A DNA stretch of 64,000 bases, from contig JBCAML010000002.1 of the NCBI GenBank assembly GCA_038503075.1, positions 3,038,001 through 3,102,000 of the forward strand. The letters run 5' to 3'. Below, piece after piece: positions 23,501 through 35,250 of this stretch. The notes below the pieces were generated by a model. It was not told the DNA's origin and made no database searches. It saw only the letters and a program-made list of their open reading frames with translations. Source of the DNA: Gyromitra esculenta. Lineage: Eukaryota > Ascomycota > Pezizomycetes > Pezizales > Discinaceae. Made by a program: the position numbers and the translations under genes. The stretch's first letter is position 1; every line of letters starts with the position of its first letter.

Positions 23501-24718
23501 TCTGCTAAGTCTTGGAGACTATAGTAACACTGGCGTAATAGGAGACTACAAAGCGAAAAAGACGAACTTCGGAAAGATCTGATATTACGTGCTTTCTGGA
23601 GTTGTCTTCAGCTTGAGAGGTTTGTGCGCAAAAAATTCAGCGCAGCGAGTTTTTTAAGCTGACGGGTTTTTGTTTGCCTTCAGTGATGTCTTGGCAGAAC
23701 TTGACCTCCCTCCGAGTGGAATATCAAGACTAGAGGACGCGATGCCTCTCCCAAGCTCTATTGCCTTACCTGCTTATGGCGCAGAGACCAAGGAAGACGA
23801 TCCGCTGATGTGGATGTACTATCTAGCTCAAATCGCCTTGAGAAAACTGCTGAACAGGGCACATACGACCTTGTATAATAAAGGTTTGTTTTGCTCCCGT
23901 GAAAATTTGGGTTTGGTGGGGATTGAATCTTTTGCTGATATGCTCACTCTTAAACAGACAAAGGTCGGTTTGATTCTCCTCGTTCGTTGGCTATTGCAAA
24001 AGAACTGGACTATCAGCTCGAGCAATGGAAGCTCCACCTACCGGAGCTTCTCCGATGGGATGAATCCGAAGCTCCGTCAAATGACATCAATGCGGCTCGA
24101 TTACGCGCCAAATATTTTGGTGCACGCTACATAATACACCGACCGTTTGTATACCATGCAATACACAGCGGGACTGCCAGTGGTACTACCTTTTCGTCAC
24201 TTTCACCTGCAAGCGATATGTCCCAACAGGGGTCGCCCGCTGCAACCACACCAAATCAAAATTCGGGTGCAAGACGACCAAGTACCGCAGGGGAAGACAT
24301 CGCCCCCGTGTCATTAGAGATGAGCTGCAGAAAGTGTTTGGATTCGGCAGTCCAGAGCACCACTGCGTTCCATGCATTCAATCCCGACGAAAATAGACCT
24401 ATCATCACCAATGTATTTGGGACAGCTCATGCGTAAGTCAAGAATCTTATTTGTGACCCTTTTTCGTCTTTCGGTTGCTCATCCATACTTGACTATAGGC
24501 AATTCGGTAATCTGCTTGTTCTTCAAGCCGCGTATCAGTCGCCCAAACTTAAGAACATGATTGCCCCTCAAGTTCTTGGTAATTTGATTGCTAAAACTAT
24601 ACGCTGGCTACAAACGTTGGCACCAATTTCTTCAGCATTGCGTAGAGATGCCCAGATATTGGAAAACGCCGCGTCCAAACTGGACTACTCATTACAGGGA
24701 CGATCCACTCATTACTAG
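20572..24718 (+). CDS. Zn(II)2Cys6 binuclear-cluster transcription factor, 7 exons
   Basis: Exons 20572-21525, 21760-21872, 21943-23484, 23542-23619, 23684-23883, 23958-24432 and 24499-24718 encode 1193 residues. Residues 1-318 (exon 1) are low-complexity, rich in Ser, His, Gln, Pro and Gly, with an early basic motif (SKRPRL). The DNA-binding zinc cluster occupies residues 320-347 with the exact pattern C-x2-C-x6-C-x6-C-x2-C-x6-C, followed by a linker and a short dimerisation coil (LLQILERLGRVENLLD). A long polar stretch with QSQMQ repeats precedes the middle-homology/fungal_trans-like region beginning near FGKAMEIMGVLMGG. The zinc cluster starts precisely at the exon 2 boundary. It acts in the nucleus; its targets are unknown. 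It is convergent with a beta-glucosidase gene, but adjacency alone does not prove regulation. Confidence 0.9.
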
Positions 24719-25255
24719 GCTAAGTTTGGATCGGGCCGCTGCGGTACCGACGGTATCTATTCCGGAGTCGTCAATAATTTCGAGTCCAGTTTGGCAGATA
24801 GTCCGAGGGGATATTGGTGATTAACGATCAGTTTCGGATCTCTTTCTTTTTTCATATTTTCTTCGTTTCATTTGTTTATTGGGGAAAGGTCATGATCGAC
24901 AATACGCTATTGGGGTGCTTTTTCTCATTCTATATTGGTGTGAGTCAGGTGGTTCATGTTGAACATCTTTGTCATAAGGGGATCAGGCGTTGATGGTTTC
25001 ATTTAAGCACGGCATTCGATACCCTGTTCTGCTGAAATTCATTTTTTTTCATCAAAGCGTGCTACCATCAATATCCAAGTTTAAAAATATGTTGACAGAA
25101 AAATCCAACCAGAAACCCGAGGAATAACTCGATCAAATCCAGAAAAAGGGAAATTGAAAAAAAAAAAGCCAGCCGTTAACCTTCCCGAGCAGTGATACAT
25201 TTAAAAACAGAAATAATCGACGCCAGAAAAACCTCCGTTAAATCCCTCAACCATC
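24719..25255. other. Convergent 3' intergenic region
   Basis: Lies between the stop codons of two converging genes (transcription factor and beta-glucosidase). It holds T-rich and A-rich tracts such as the A run near 25160, as expected of 3' untranslated and polyadenylation regions. No other feature is seen. Confidence 0.5.
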
Positions 25256-28121
25256 TCAATTTATCCACTGCATGGTCCCTTCCACCCGGAACTTCGCAGA
25301 ACCTCTTATATCTTGGGAACTTGCAGCCGCATGCACCTCAAACTCCGCATCCCGATCAACTGTCCATGACCGCATTTTCTGGTCCCAATATCCCAAGGCA
25401 TACTTGTCTAGAACATAGCTCGCCGTTTTTGTTTCTCCTGGTCGTAGATCAACTTTGGCGAATCCTTTGAGTTCTTTGGCAGGCCTGATGAGTCCTGTCT
25501 TCGAGACTTGGGAAACATAAAATTGGACCGACTCTTTCCCGGTGACTTTTCCAGTATTGGTGATATCGACCGATACAGTGAGCTTGTCTTTTAGAACATC
25601 GCCCGAAAGTCGAGTATTCTTGTACCCAAAGGTAGTGTATGATAGACCGAAACCGAAGGGGAATAGAGGCTGGACCTTGGCTCTCTCGTAGTGGCGGTAT
25701 CCTAGCCAAATACCTTCTCCGTAGACGACTTTGTCGTTCTCGCCAGGGAAATTATGGAAGGTCGGGGTATCTTCTAGTCGGCGAGGGAAGGTGACGGGAA
25801 GCTTTCCGCATGGCGAGATGTTTCCTACGAGAACGTCGTAGAGAGAATTGCCTAGTTCTTGCCCTTGGTACCATGCTTGAACCACTGTAGAAGCTTCGTT
25901 GATCCAAGGCATTGCGATTGGTGATCCAGACTGGTTGACAATGATCGTATTAGGATTGGCTTTGAGCACCGCCGAAATCAATTCGTTCTGGGGACCAGGC
26001 AAGTCCATCGATTTCATATCGTAAGCTTCGCTTTCCCACTCGATGTTCTTTCCTCCCACGTACACTACAACGTCCGACTCCTTGGCGAGGGCAACGGCAT
26101 CCCCGAATAGGTCCTCTTTGACTTCTTCCATGAACCCTACTCTTGAGCCGTCCATCACCTCGTCTCTATACAGCTCGTCGGTATAGTGAACTGGGATTGG
26201 ATCTAGTTCGCGCGAAACACCCTCGACGGTAATGGTGTATGTCCTGCCGCCAATCATTTCGAGCTCGCATCGCTTTTCTGGTGAAGCATAGGCCATGAAC
26301 ATCTCCGAGCGCTCCGATTCCTTTGTTCGGTTCCAGATGTTGATGAGCTCTTTGCCGTCAACGAGCAGACGTCCTGGACCACAAGTACCCATGCTGAATA
26401 TATGTCGGCCGGAAGTCTTGGGCGTTAGTAGGCCTGTTGCGCGGTAGGAGTATCGTTTACCTGGAACGAAGGATTTTGGTAAATTGTCGTAGCAGGAAAG
26501 AACGGTGCTCTTTCTGTGCGCGCTATGGACAACTTGTCCTTGGTGAAGCATGTTGTCGAAGTACTCCATATGCATGCCGTGTTCGCGATTCTTGGGGGAT
26601 ACGCAAGTCTCTGGGAATAAGGGGATCCATTTTTCTGCGAGACAGCCTTTGGCGTACTTGACCTTCAAGTTTGGATACTTGGAGGCGGCATTCTTGATGA
26701 ATGAATCGAAAGGAGTCTGACGATAATGAGGGTTCAAAGAAGCAGACCTATGAAATGTTAGGATTCGAGAACAGTAGGGTAATTGTATCTAGATAAGAGA
26801 CATAAAGTGACTTTATGCCTAGAGGGGAGGGCGAAAAAAAAAGCAATTACTCACCCTCCACCAGCCGCCACTGATTGCTTAGCATTCGGGCCAATGAATG
26901 CGATCTGCTTTGTCTTTCCTAATTCGAGAGGTAGAACATTCTTTTCATTTTTAAGAAGAACGATTCCTTCAGACGCTGCTCGCCGAAGGAATTTCTGATG
27001 CTCTGGTCGGTTGATTGCTTCTTCCTGCTCCTCAACCCAATCTGGGTACTTATATTTCCCGGTTTTGTAGATCTAGATAGCTTTAGTATTCACAGTTGAT
27101 ATTAGAGGTCGTGGCGGGGGGGTAAATACCAGCTCCAAAAGCCTTCTAACATTCAAATCCATAGTAGATTCCTTCATGTATCCTTTGCTCACAGCGTCGA
27201 CTAAATTCTTTCCCCTCTTTCGTGCAGGGCCAGGCATTTCAAGATCTAGGCCGGCTTCGACACTGGGAACGATACTATTGACGCCAAACCAATCGCTCAT
27301 GACCAGTCCCTCGAAGCCCCATTCTTTCCGCAGGATGTCGGTAAGCAGGACCTTGTTGTTACTGGCATATACTCCGTTGATTTTTGAGTAGCTTGCCATA
27401 ACGCACATAGGTGAAGAGTCACGGAGCGCAATCTGGAACGGAACCAGGTGGAGCTCTCGAAGACATCGCTCAGTCATGATCTGATCAACCACGAAGCGCT
27501 TCGTCTCCTGGTCGTTGGCCACAAAGTGCTTAATAGTTGTTGCAATACCGCGCGACTGAACAGCATTGATGTATGCAGCAGCAAGCTTGCCTCCAAGAAA
27601 CGGGTCGTCTCCTGAGAAAGACTCGAAATTTCGGCCACCGAGTGGTGAACGATGTAGGCAAACTGAAAGATTGTTAGCATGAACATTTCGAGTTTCACTC
27701 CTTTTTTAAATAGGCGGTCCTTACCAGTGGGCGCCAGGAGGATATCTGCTTTTTTGTCTCGAACTTCGGTTGCGAGAAGTTCACCGATGCCAGCGACAAT
27801 ATCAATGTCCCATGTTGCTGCGAGAGATACAGCACTTGGTGTTAATGCTGCTGTTGTTCCATCCACCATAGTACCGCCTCGAGCACCAACAGGGCCATCT
27901 GTAACCTGGAGGAATTGTTAGCAGCGCTCAGCTAAATAAAAAAACACATAAGTGTTGAGAATTTTGTGCTAGAAACAAACCTTCAATTGTGGGATCCCCA
28001 AGCGAGGCACAGGGGACGTTCTCCAGAGATCCACACCAGAGAGCAAGAAAGCCTTCTCCTCGACAGTAAGCTCCTTGAGCTTACTCTCAACCCAACTATT
28101 CATATCTATGGGAAGCTGCAT
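25256..28121 (-). CDS. Intracellular beta-glucosidase, GH3 family with PA14 insertion, 5 exons
   Basis: Minus-strand exons 28121-27981, 27905-27725, 27662-27130, 27072-26855 and 26747-25256 join to 854 residues, a usual length for PA14-type GH3 beta-glucosidases. Residues 116-123 (GGRNFESF) and KHFVAND (152-158) are GH3 substrate-binding motifs. The nucleophile is Asp231 in GLVMSDWFG. Residues about 416-533 form the PA14 domain, between the (alpha/beta)6 sandwich and the WESEAYD segment that carries the probable acid/base Glu. A fibronectin-III-like domain ends the protein. No signal peptide is present, so the enzyme is probably cytosolic and would hydrolyse imported cellobiose or aryl-glucosides to glucose. 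Confidence 0.93.
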
Positions 28122-31100
28122 TTTGGGTAGATCTTCCGGTAGTGCAGGCCGTGGATTTCGAATTGCTGGTATTAATCACAGGCTTCAAGCACAAATTTCA
28201 AGGTATCTCGAGGACTGTTTGTTTGAATTGATGAGGACTCATGGCCATGATATATATGTACCCCAAGGGTAATATGGCGTCAATGTAGTGGTGGTGGTGG
28301 TGGCGGGCTTGGGTGCGGAGGAACCCCACTACCTAGTTCCAGCACGGGTAGGCAGTCTCGAGTATTCGGTAGAATACAATACGTTCACGCCCATATCTGA
28401 GGTGCTCAAATGTTCTGATGAAAAAAATATTTCTGTAGCTTTCGTTCCGAAAGCCAGATTCGCTCGACTGGGTTTGAGGTTTCGCGTCTGCGGGACTGCT
28501 TCCGAAGCCGTACGTGCCCCTTGGTGGGATTTTCAATCTGGATGGAGCGAACCACGACCAATGAACCCCTGTTAGGAATACATCCGTGGGGGTTGTTACC
28601 TCTAGGAGCCATGTATTGGGCTTTTGGCAGCTACCGCCTGTAGCCGTAAAACCCAAAAAAGAGCGCCCATTGTCCTTGTATCCTTCTATAACGTAGATCG
28701 AAGTCTGTATTTTCAGGTCAGAGCTATCAAGAGATCAATGCGTGCAGAAATCAATGATCACGTTCACAAAATTTGGTACGTATCCACATCATCATAATTA
28801 CGTTCGAACCTGTTTCAATTTTTTTTCCCTGGCTCTGGAGAGGTACCAAAGCGATGCAACGCACTTACTCACTGAGGCCCGGATTCCCGGGATAACTATG
28901 AAAATTTTCTTAAAGTACATGATGTATCTTTTGGTATTGTTTTAGCACTGGGTGAGGTTTCGGAGGTATGTGGTACGCAGAAACGCTTTTTTTACTATTA
29001 TTCTCCCGAAGATGTGCATGATAGCAGAACCTGGTCACTTTCGAATTTGCCACAGATGTACCTGTGCCTAACTGGGCTGGCCTAGTTATGGAGATTCGAA
29101 GACAACAGGTCTAGTTCTCTCTCATTCGGTCGATGCCATACAATAAAGCCCAATCAAAGGACCAAAGGGCAGCAGAAAATAAGGTCGTGACAACGGATAT
29201 ATCTGTGTGCCGTGTTTTGGTGACACTGCAGACCCCACACTTCCGTAGCCTTTCTAGAGCCGTTTTCGATGCATCTAAGCCGTTTCAAATCCAGCTCGCA
29301 TATTTTAAACATGGGTTGTAGTATTGGGAAGAGCAGAGCCCTGGGTAACTGCTCCGCTCACGCTCGGCTCCCAAAGCCAGGGAAGCATTGTCAATAGATG
29401 CCCCCAGGAGTATATCGATGCACACTTCTAGCTCCCGGTGGTGGATAGGTGGAGGAGAAATTGGTTTATTGCAAAAAAAAAGTCAGCAATGCTATAAATA
29501 CAACAAAATCAGTTGTAGAATTGCCGCTCACCATAGAAAATGATAGACAATGCGTATGAACCACTTTACTTCCGATTTTTTTCGTGGACTTTCAAACCAA
29601 GTACCTACCTATGCAGATTACTATTCGAAATCTGTGCATAAAAACCACAGCGCAGCGTGTTAATGGTTTTTGAATGAACGACTCTTGGAAAAGATAACCC
29701 TAGCCCCGCAAAATACGATATATCGTATTAGTTGATGAGCGAGATTCAAGGGCTTATTAGCGTATAAAGGCCGAGAGTCTGAAAGCAGTGAGGTTCTTGA
29801 AGTTCTTGTTCTCGAGTAGGATGTGTTTCCGAAGCTGGAATGTAAAAAACTTGTAACCTGTCGGGGGCCACATGCCGCTGGAAAGAAGGACCGATATTCC
29901 TACAATCCCAGTATGTACGTCAGCTGATATGTACATAGGGGGGACTTGTTAAGTATCTAGTGCTGTGCTTGAAGGATTTGACTAAAAATGCCTGCCAGCT
30001 TTCTACGTTGCAAAAAAGCCATCCGCTAGGTTTCTCTTCATGCAGACGATGGAGCTAAGTTATCCTATATGTTTTCAGGCCTAAACCTGACGCTGGGGAA
30101 GCCGGTTCTAGGCTTTCTATGGTTTGGAGAATCACATTTTTTGAATTTAGGATAAAAGCTCTCTGCTTCTAAAATCCCTGCTTTCGATCATCGAGCCACT
30201 ATCGGCGCCGGCAATAATAATCAGAAGCCGCAGGTCGTGTACCCGGATTGTGAACTTTTTGCAATCAATCCCTTGGTCTCGGTTCCACTATGTTTTTCGG
30301 GTATCCTCCGTCATTGCAAGCTACCAGAAACGTATAGTCAACCTTACAAATTCTGCTATAATCTGGGAGATAGTTGGTCTATTGGCTGACAGAGTCGGCG
30401 ATACGCTTAAACTGATACGGTGGGATTGGATTTGCTTAAGGATGTTCAGGTATCCCTATTTCTGATATGATAGCTTAGGTTTTGGTTGGTTGGGTTGGCT
30501 TCGAGAATTTTTTTTCAAGGGATATGGTTGGGAACAACGGATAAGTACCTATATGAAGATATCCCAAATAAAGGGACCATCAGCAAGGACTTCTTATCTG
30601 ATGATTGCTGGCCAGTCCTATCCGTTGACATACTCTCGAATTTTGTGATGGCAAAACCCTAACCCTGATGCTGGTATGGTGAGTCTAGAATAATTAAAGA
30701 ATATTCCGAAACCCTTAGCAATTAGTTGAATGGAGTAATTAGAGGTGCTAATAGTGTAACTCACGTAGCCGCAGTTGTGTAATTCTGGTTAGGGCTAGGG
30801 CTGAGTGTTTCATTCACTGCGCCCTGGCCATGAGGTCTGTTGCAGGCAGCTTCTCACACCCAGCGAGGATTTTCACGCAGTCGTACGATGTGTAGAGTAG
30901 AGATTACGCAGATGAGAAAGAAAAGATCACGCTAATCTTGATTCTTAGCTCATCTTATGCGTGCTGAAGAAATAGCGATACCCTTTTTTTGGTTGATAGG
31001 GCTCACGTTCGTCTCAGATTATGCACTACAACTTGAAGTATACACGGCACATGGAGTCACCTGCTCCACGTATCTACAGAGAAGTTATACCAGCAATCTC

Positions 31101-32638
31101 CAATCATCTCGCTTTTTCACCAAATATCAAAAGGCAAAACTTAGTAGAGATCAGCTTTCGTCTACGCACGGTAGATAGGTGAGCTCATAACAAAGGTAAA
31201 TATTGCAGTGAGACCTAGAGATCCCTTCTCAGCGAACCTGAACGCTCGCCGCTGCCCCCATTCAATAGGAAGTGGGCACATAGCAGTGATGCTAAAAATC
31301 TAACAAGGTGGGAGGGAAGCTACGCAAGAACCATGGGCGTGGCGTTTAAGACTTATCGATTGGGGTGATATACCAGAAGAGCAAATAACTTCGTGATAGT
31401 GAGCCTGAGTCTATTTCGACGGGAAGAGAAGAGATTGGGCTATCCCCTTTTTGATCTCTTCCTATGAGATAGAGTAGAACCTGGGTCAGATCGAACAGTG
31501 AGGTCGATTCTCTACCCATCCATCCCCCAGTGCAGACCTTATACGTGCAGAAGTGATGTACTCATTACCAGTTTGCATATCAGAAGCAATGCCCGGGATC
31601 TCATCGCGCACGGCAGATATTTTTTTTACCAACAAAACAAACCGAGTCTCGTTACATACAACACTTGGAAATATACTTAGAAGGTACTTTGCACCACAAA
31701 GACTACATGAAGATAAATCTGATGATCGGGCGTTGATCTGAGAACTGTGTCTGGTTTGCCCCCACGGGCCACCTCATGAAAAAAAAAACACTCGACCACA
31801 TGCCCACCAGCGCACGCAATTCGAAACGAGTTTTTGTCAAAAAGAGAAAAAGCAATCGCTAAGCCAGCTTCTGATGAAGGGAAAAAACAAAAACCCCGAG
31901 TCTTCGGCACGACTAGCCGATTCCGAGCGGATATTTCCTTGCAATCATTGGTCACCAGGCGTCCCGGTCACAACGACGTGTGCCAATTATGCTTAGCTCC
32001 ATAGCGAACCAGTTTTTATAAACTGAACTTCACAAAAAACTACATTGAGCGCTTTTGGTTTTGCCAAAATGTATTTCTCCTTAGCTAGAAGCTGAAGACC
32101 GTATACAGAGAGAACATTACTTATCATCTGATAAGGTACGACTAAACTCCTAAATTTAACTACTACATGTAATCTCTCCTACATACTCGTTCCTTGAAGT
32201 TCGAAAGAAGATAAAAAAGTTTTTGCCTATCATAAAAGCTATATTATAGTAATAGTATCCAATTAGATAAATTGTACGATTAAGTTTCGACGCATATGCC
32301 TCAGCGTTGTAGAATGGAGCACAACCCATCCTGATTGATCGCTGGAGACGTTTGGGGCGCTTGAGGCGCTTGGGTACAGAAATGCGCCCGGACACACACA
32401 TAAGCAACGCTATGATTGAGGGGTTTCAAACATTACCAACGAAGGAAGAAAGGTTTAGTATTAAGGCTGTGTCATGGAAATCTGTCTAAAAAATGTTCGG
32501 CCTTGCGCTATGGTGCAACCACCTCTACTCTGCACTCACTCAAGACTATTGGAGTGAAAAAGTAAATGGCAAGGGGTGTTGATATAATAAACCATAGAGG
32601 AGATAAGAGAGGCCAAATATGGTAGAAAAAAAAAGAAA
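28122..32638. other. Gene-free stretch with a telomere-like box
   Basis: AT-rich sequence with no supportable gene. A GGT trinucleotide run lies near 28289-28303. A perfect AAACCCTAACCCT box is at 30654-30666, followed by a partial echo (GGTTAGGGCTAGGGCT) near 30788. Short frames here lack protein-like continuity. Confidence 0.4.
30654..30666 (+). promoter_or_regulatory. Telomere-like 13-mer (orphan)
   Basis: AAACCCTAACCCT followed by GATG and, 8 bases later, GGTGAG. This resembles the spacer between the two boxes at 8574-8608. It is not near a recognised start codon, so it may be an interstitial telomeric sequence rather than an active promoter box. Confidence 0.4.
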
Positions 32639-32722
32639 AACCCTACGCGGGGGTCGAACCCGCAACCTTCAGATTAGCCTTCACAATAGAAGTCTGACGC
32701 GCTACCATTGCGCCAGCAGGGC
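32639..32722 (-). tRNA. tRNA-Arg (anticodon UCU) with 12-nt intron
   Basis: On the minus strand the acceptor stem is GCCCUGC/GUAGGGU (two G-U pairs). The D arm is GCGCAAUGGUAGCGC. The anticodon stem is UCAGA/UCUGA with loop CUUCUAA, and the T arm is GCGGG-UUCGACC-CCCGC. A 12-base intron (32675-32686 on the plus strand) follows position 37, giving a 72-nt tRNA that reads AGA codons. A T-rich tract immediately 3' on the minus strand is the pol III terminator. Confidence 0.93.
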
Positions 32723-33162
32723 TACTGTGTGATTTCCTGCACAAATCATCACTCTTGTTTCTCTCTATGAATGAACTAACAACCAATTAAGCTATTCCAA
32801 AATCAATTCCTGACAAACAATTGTAAGTCAGCTGGATGTCGTAAATCTCTGATGATGCATCAAGTGGTTGGACCAATAAATGATGTGCTCGTCGAGTGAT
32901 TTTTTGTGATATCAGCTTCGCTTGTGCCCAGTTGAATTTAAGACACTAGGTCTATGATAGAGGGTTATTTTTGGATTCTATTTATCTAGATTCTAGAAAC
33001 CCTGGATATATTTAGGCTCTCCTTTGTTTTATTGGTTGTTGTCCAATACACTGGAAATACACTGCAATCCAATCTGGATTGGATAATGATGTCTGTGTAA
33101 TGTATGTGCTTAGGTTCATTATTATAGTAGAAATTTGCGCTTGATCCTCTTCTATCCGAACA
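32723..33162. other. Spacer between tRNA-Arg and the DJ-1-like gene
   Basis: AT-rich sequence. It probably contains the 3' end of the DJ-1-like transcript and the upstream region of the tRNA. Nothing else is seen. Confidence 0.4.
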
Positions 33163-34431
33163 TCACTGGCCGCCTACAGAGCTCTTCTCAAAATCAAGTT
33201 GACTTTTTTCAACTTCCTCAACCATTTTCTGTGCGAAAAGATCAGCGTCTCCCGGAAACCGCGCGGAGACATAGTGATATTTTGGATCCACGTGTGCAAA
33301 TGGCCTTTTGTGGGTCGATCTGTTAGCAAAAATTCGATTCATATGAGTGAGTCTGTTACATACGCCATGCTCAACGGACCGCGTTTGTACTGTTCTTTGT
33401 TGTTGACCGCGCTAAGTATCTGAAGATAACTGTCAACTCACATACCCCGCAAAATGAGTCCAATCAGGAGGGATAAGTACATCCTTGTCACACCATCTTC
33501 CTTCTTCACCATAGGTTCGATAATAATCGCCTAGACGCCATGCCTGCGAAGCAATCCATGCAACGCCTTCCATCCAGTGGGGAAGGGTGGTGGTCTCCAC
33601 ATCGTGAAGAACACAGGGGCCTCTTTCATTTCCGGAATCCAGAGTCGGAGCATGTGTGGTATTTGCCAGCACTATTACCCCGTGGCAGATTGCGCCAAGA
33701 ACTTTCGCAGGACCTATCATTGAGAAAAGCTTATCAGAATTTCGTGTGCATATTGAAAAACATGATATCGGACCAGCTCGGATCAAAGGAGATCCTAGGT
33801 CACAGGAGGAACTTGCAAACACACTTTGTTGATTCGTATCCCCTGTACGCCTTCTCGTCAAAGGCCAATATTCTCTAAGCAGTAGATGTAAGGACTTTGA
33901 TTCAAGATACTGTCTAATCGGCTTATCGTGCCCCCCAGGAAGAAGTACGACGTCTTTGTTATTTATCATAGCATATCGTAAGTATTATAAATCACAAGTG
34001 ATACATTAGTTTGAGAGAGGATTGCAGTCGTAAGCTACCGTAGGAAGTTAGAGAAAATCCCTCTTGTGACCAAGAAAGTGGCCTCTGAAACGCAGGCGTA
34101 GAAGTCATTTCTTGATAATTTTGAATTGCTACCTTGCTTGCCCCCTACATTGGAATACCCCTTTGGCGTTAACTCCCGTTCAGTATGGAAAGGGGTCCAC
34201 TCCTACCAAAACAGCACCAAAGAGACTCTTGGCCAATAACCTCTGATCAGCCTTGGCAATGTCTCCATTCTCGGTCATGAAATCGATTTCCCATCCACTT
34301 TGCTGGAATTTTTTCCAAGGGACCGAAATCTCGCTTGGTTTTTGGCCATCATTGGCTAGAATAATTGCAGCTTTTGGCGGTCTCCCAGCGGGTTGAGCCT
34401 GGGCAAGGTTAGGGGGTGCATAGAAAGCCAT
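33163..34431 (-). CDS. DJ-1/PfpI-family (class I glutamine amidotransferase-like) protein, 5 exons
   Basis: Minus-strand exons 34431-34207, 34144-34039, 33953-33849, 33713-33446 and 33319-33163 give 286 residues. The frame is restored at each junction to family-typical text: FGAVL-GASK, LTSYDVVLLPGGHDK, TRRRPAKVLGAICHG and a C-terminal YVSARFPGDADLFAQKMVEE. The nucleophile-elbow cysteine is Cys155 in GAICHGV, preceded by the PGGHD loop that usually carries the family's supporting residues. Members include chaperone/glyoxalase-type stress proteins and thiol hydrolases; the exact activity is not predictable. No signal peptide, so cytosolic. A perfect telobox lies about 155 bases upstream of the start codon. 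The next gene upstream, same strand, is a small-anion permease. Confidence 0.82.
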
Positions 34432-35250
34432 CGGAGTTTTTCAAAAAGACTAGTTCAGTAATAGCCAAGTGTTATGGTTGATGAGAGAGGTTATGTAGTT
34501 GAAAACCAGAGAGGGGCGGTTATCTGCATGTGATATGGAATAGTATGTATGTACCAGTGGCTGATCCTTAAAATAGATATAGCCAAAACCCTAACCCTTG
34601 AAATAGCTTTCAAGATCCTAAGGGAGTGAAGGTTCATAATACATTTTTTTCTACCCCTATACAGCAGTAAAGCGAATTACACAGGGGATTAATAGGGTTA
34701 ATGGTTATAGTAATAGTTCATCTATTGACTAACTAATACTATTCTATCCAAACTTTTCAACCCTGTAATCGACCTTAAGCTAGCTTCTAGTAAATGCTAA
34801 CTATTCAGATGCATTAATTGAGGGGTAAATGATCGCATGTTTTTTCACGGCGATTTAGAGAGATTTCTGGTAGTCACCTCGTAAAGCTTATGTACTAAAA
34901 CTGGCAGCGGCAAGGGGTTTCAATCGTGGTACATCGATATATCTCCAAATTTCACCCAATCAGCAAGATGTAAATTTGTTGTTTCGCTTCGTAAGAAACA
35001 AATGTCAAAGAGGTTTCAAATGACGCCAGGACATGGGTAGCTGTAAGGCTGAGGGAAGTTTCCCGGGCAGTCGAACCCCAAATTACTGGCAAAGAAGGTC
35101 TGTGATCTTGTTCCTTGGCCCGTTTTTGAATCGAACTTGAACCCCCACATGAAACAACCTTGGGAACATATTTCTCCGAAATGACCTCAATTGACTGGGG
35201 TTGTCTCAAACCGTCCATTGGCTTCATTATAGTGAAATCTTGTGTACAGC
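34432..35250. other. Promoter region of the DJ-1-like gene and 3' region of the permease gene
   Basis: Contains the telobox at 34586-34598 and otherwise AT-rich sequence without a supportable coding frame. Confidence 0.4.
34586..34598 (+). promoter_or_regulatory. Telomere-like 13-mer upstream of the DJ-1-like gene
   Basis: A perfect AAACCCTAACCCT lies 155-167 bases upstream of the minus-strand start codon at 34431, a position compatible with promoter function. Confidence 0.45.
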
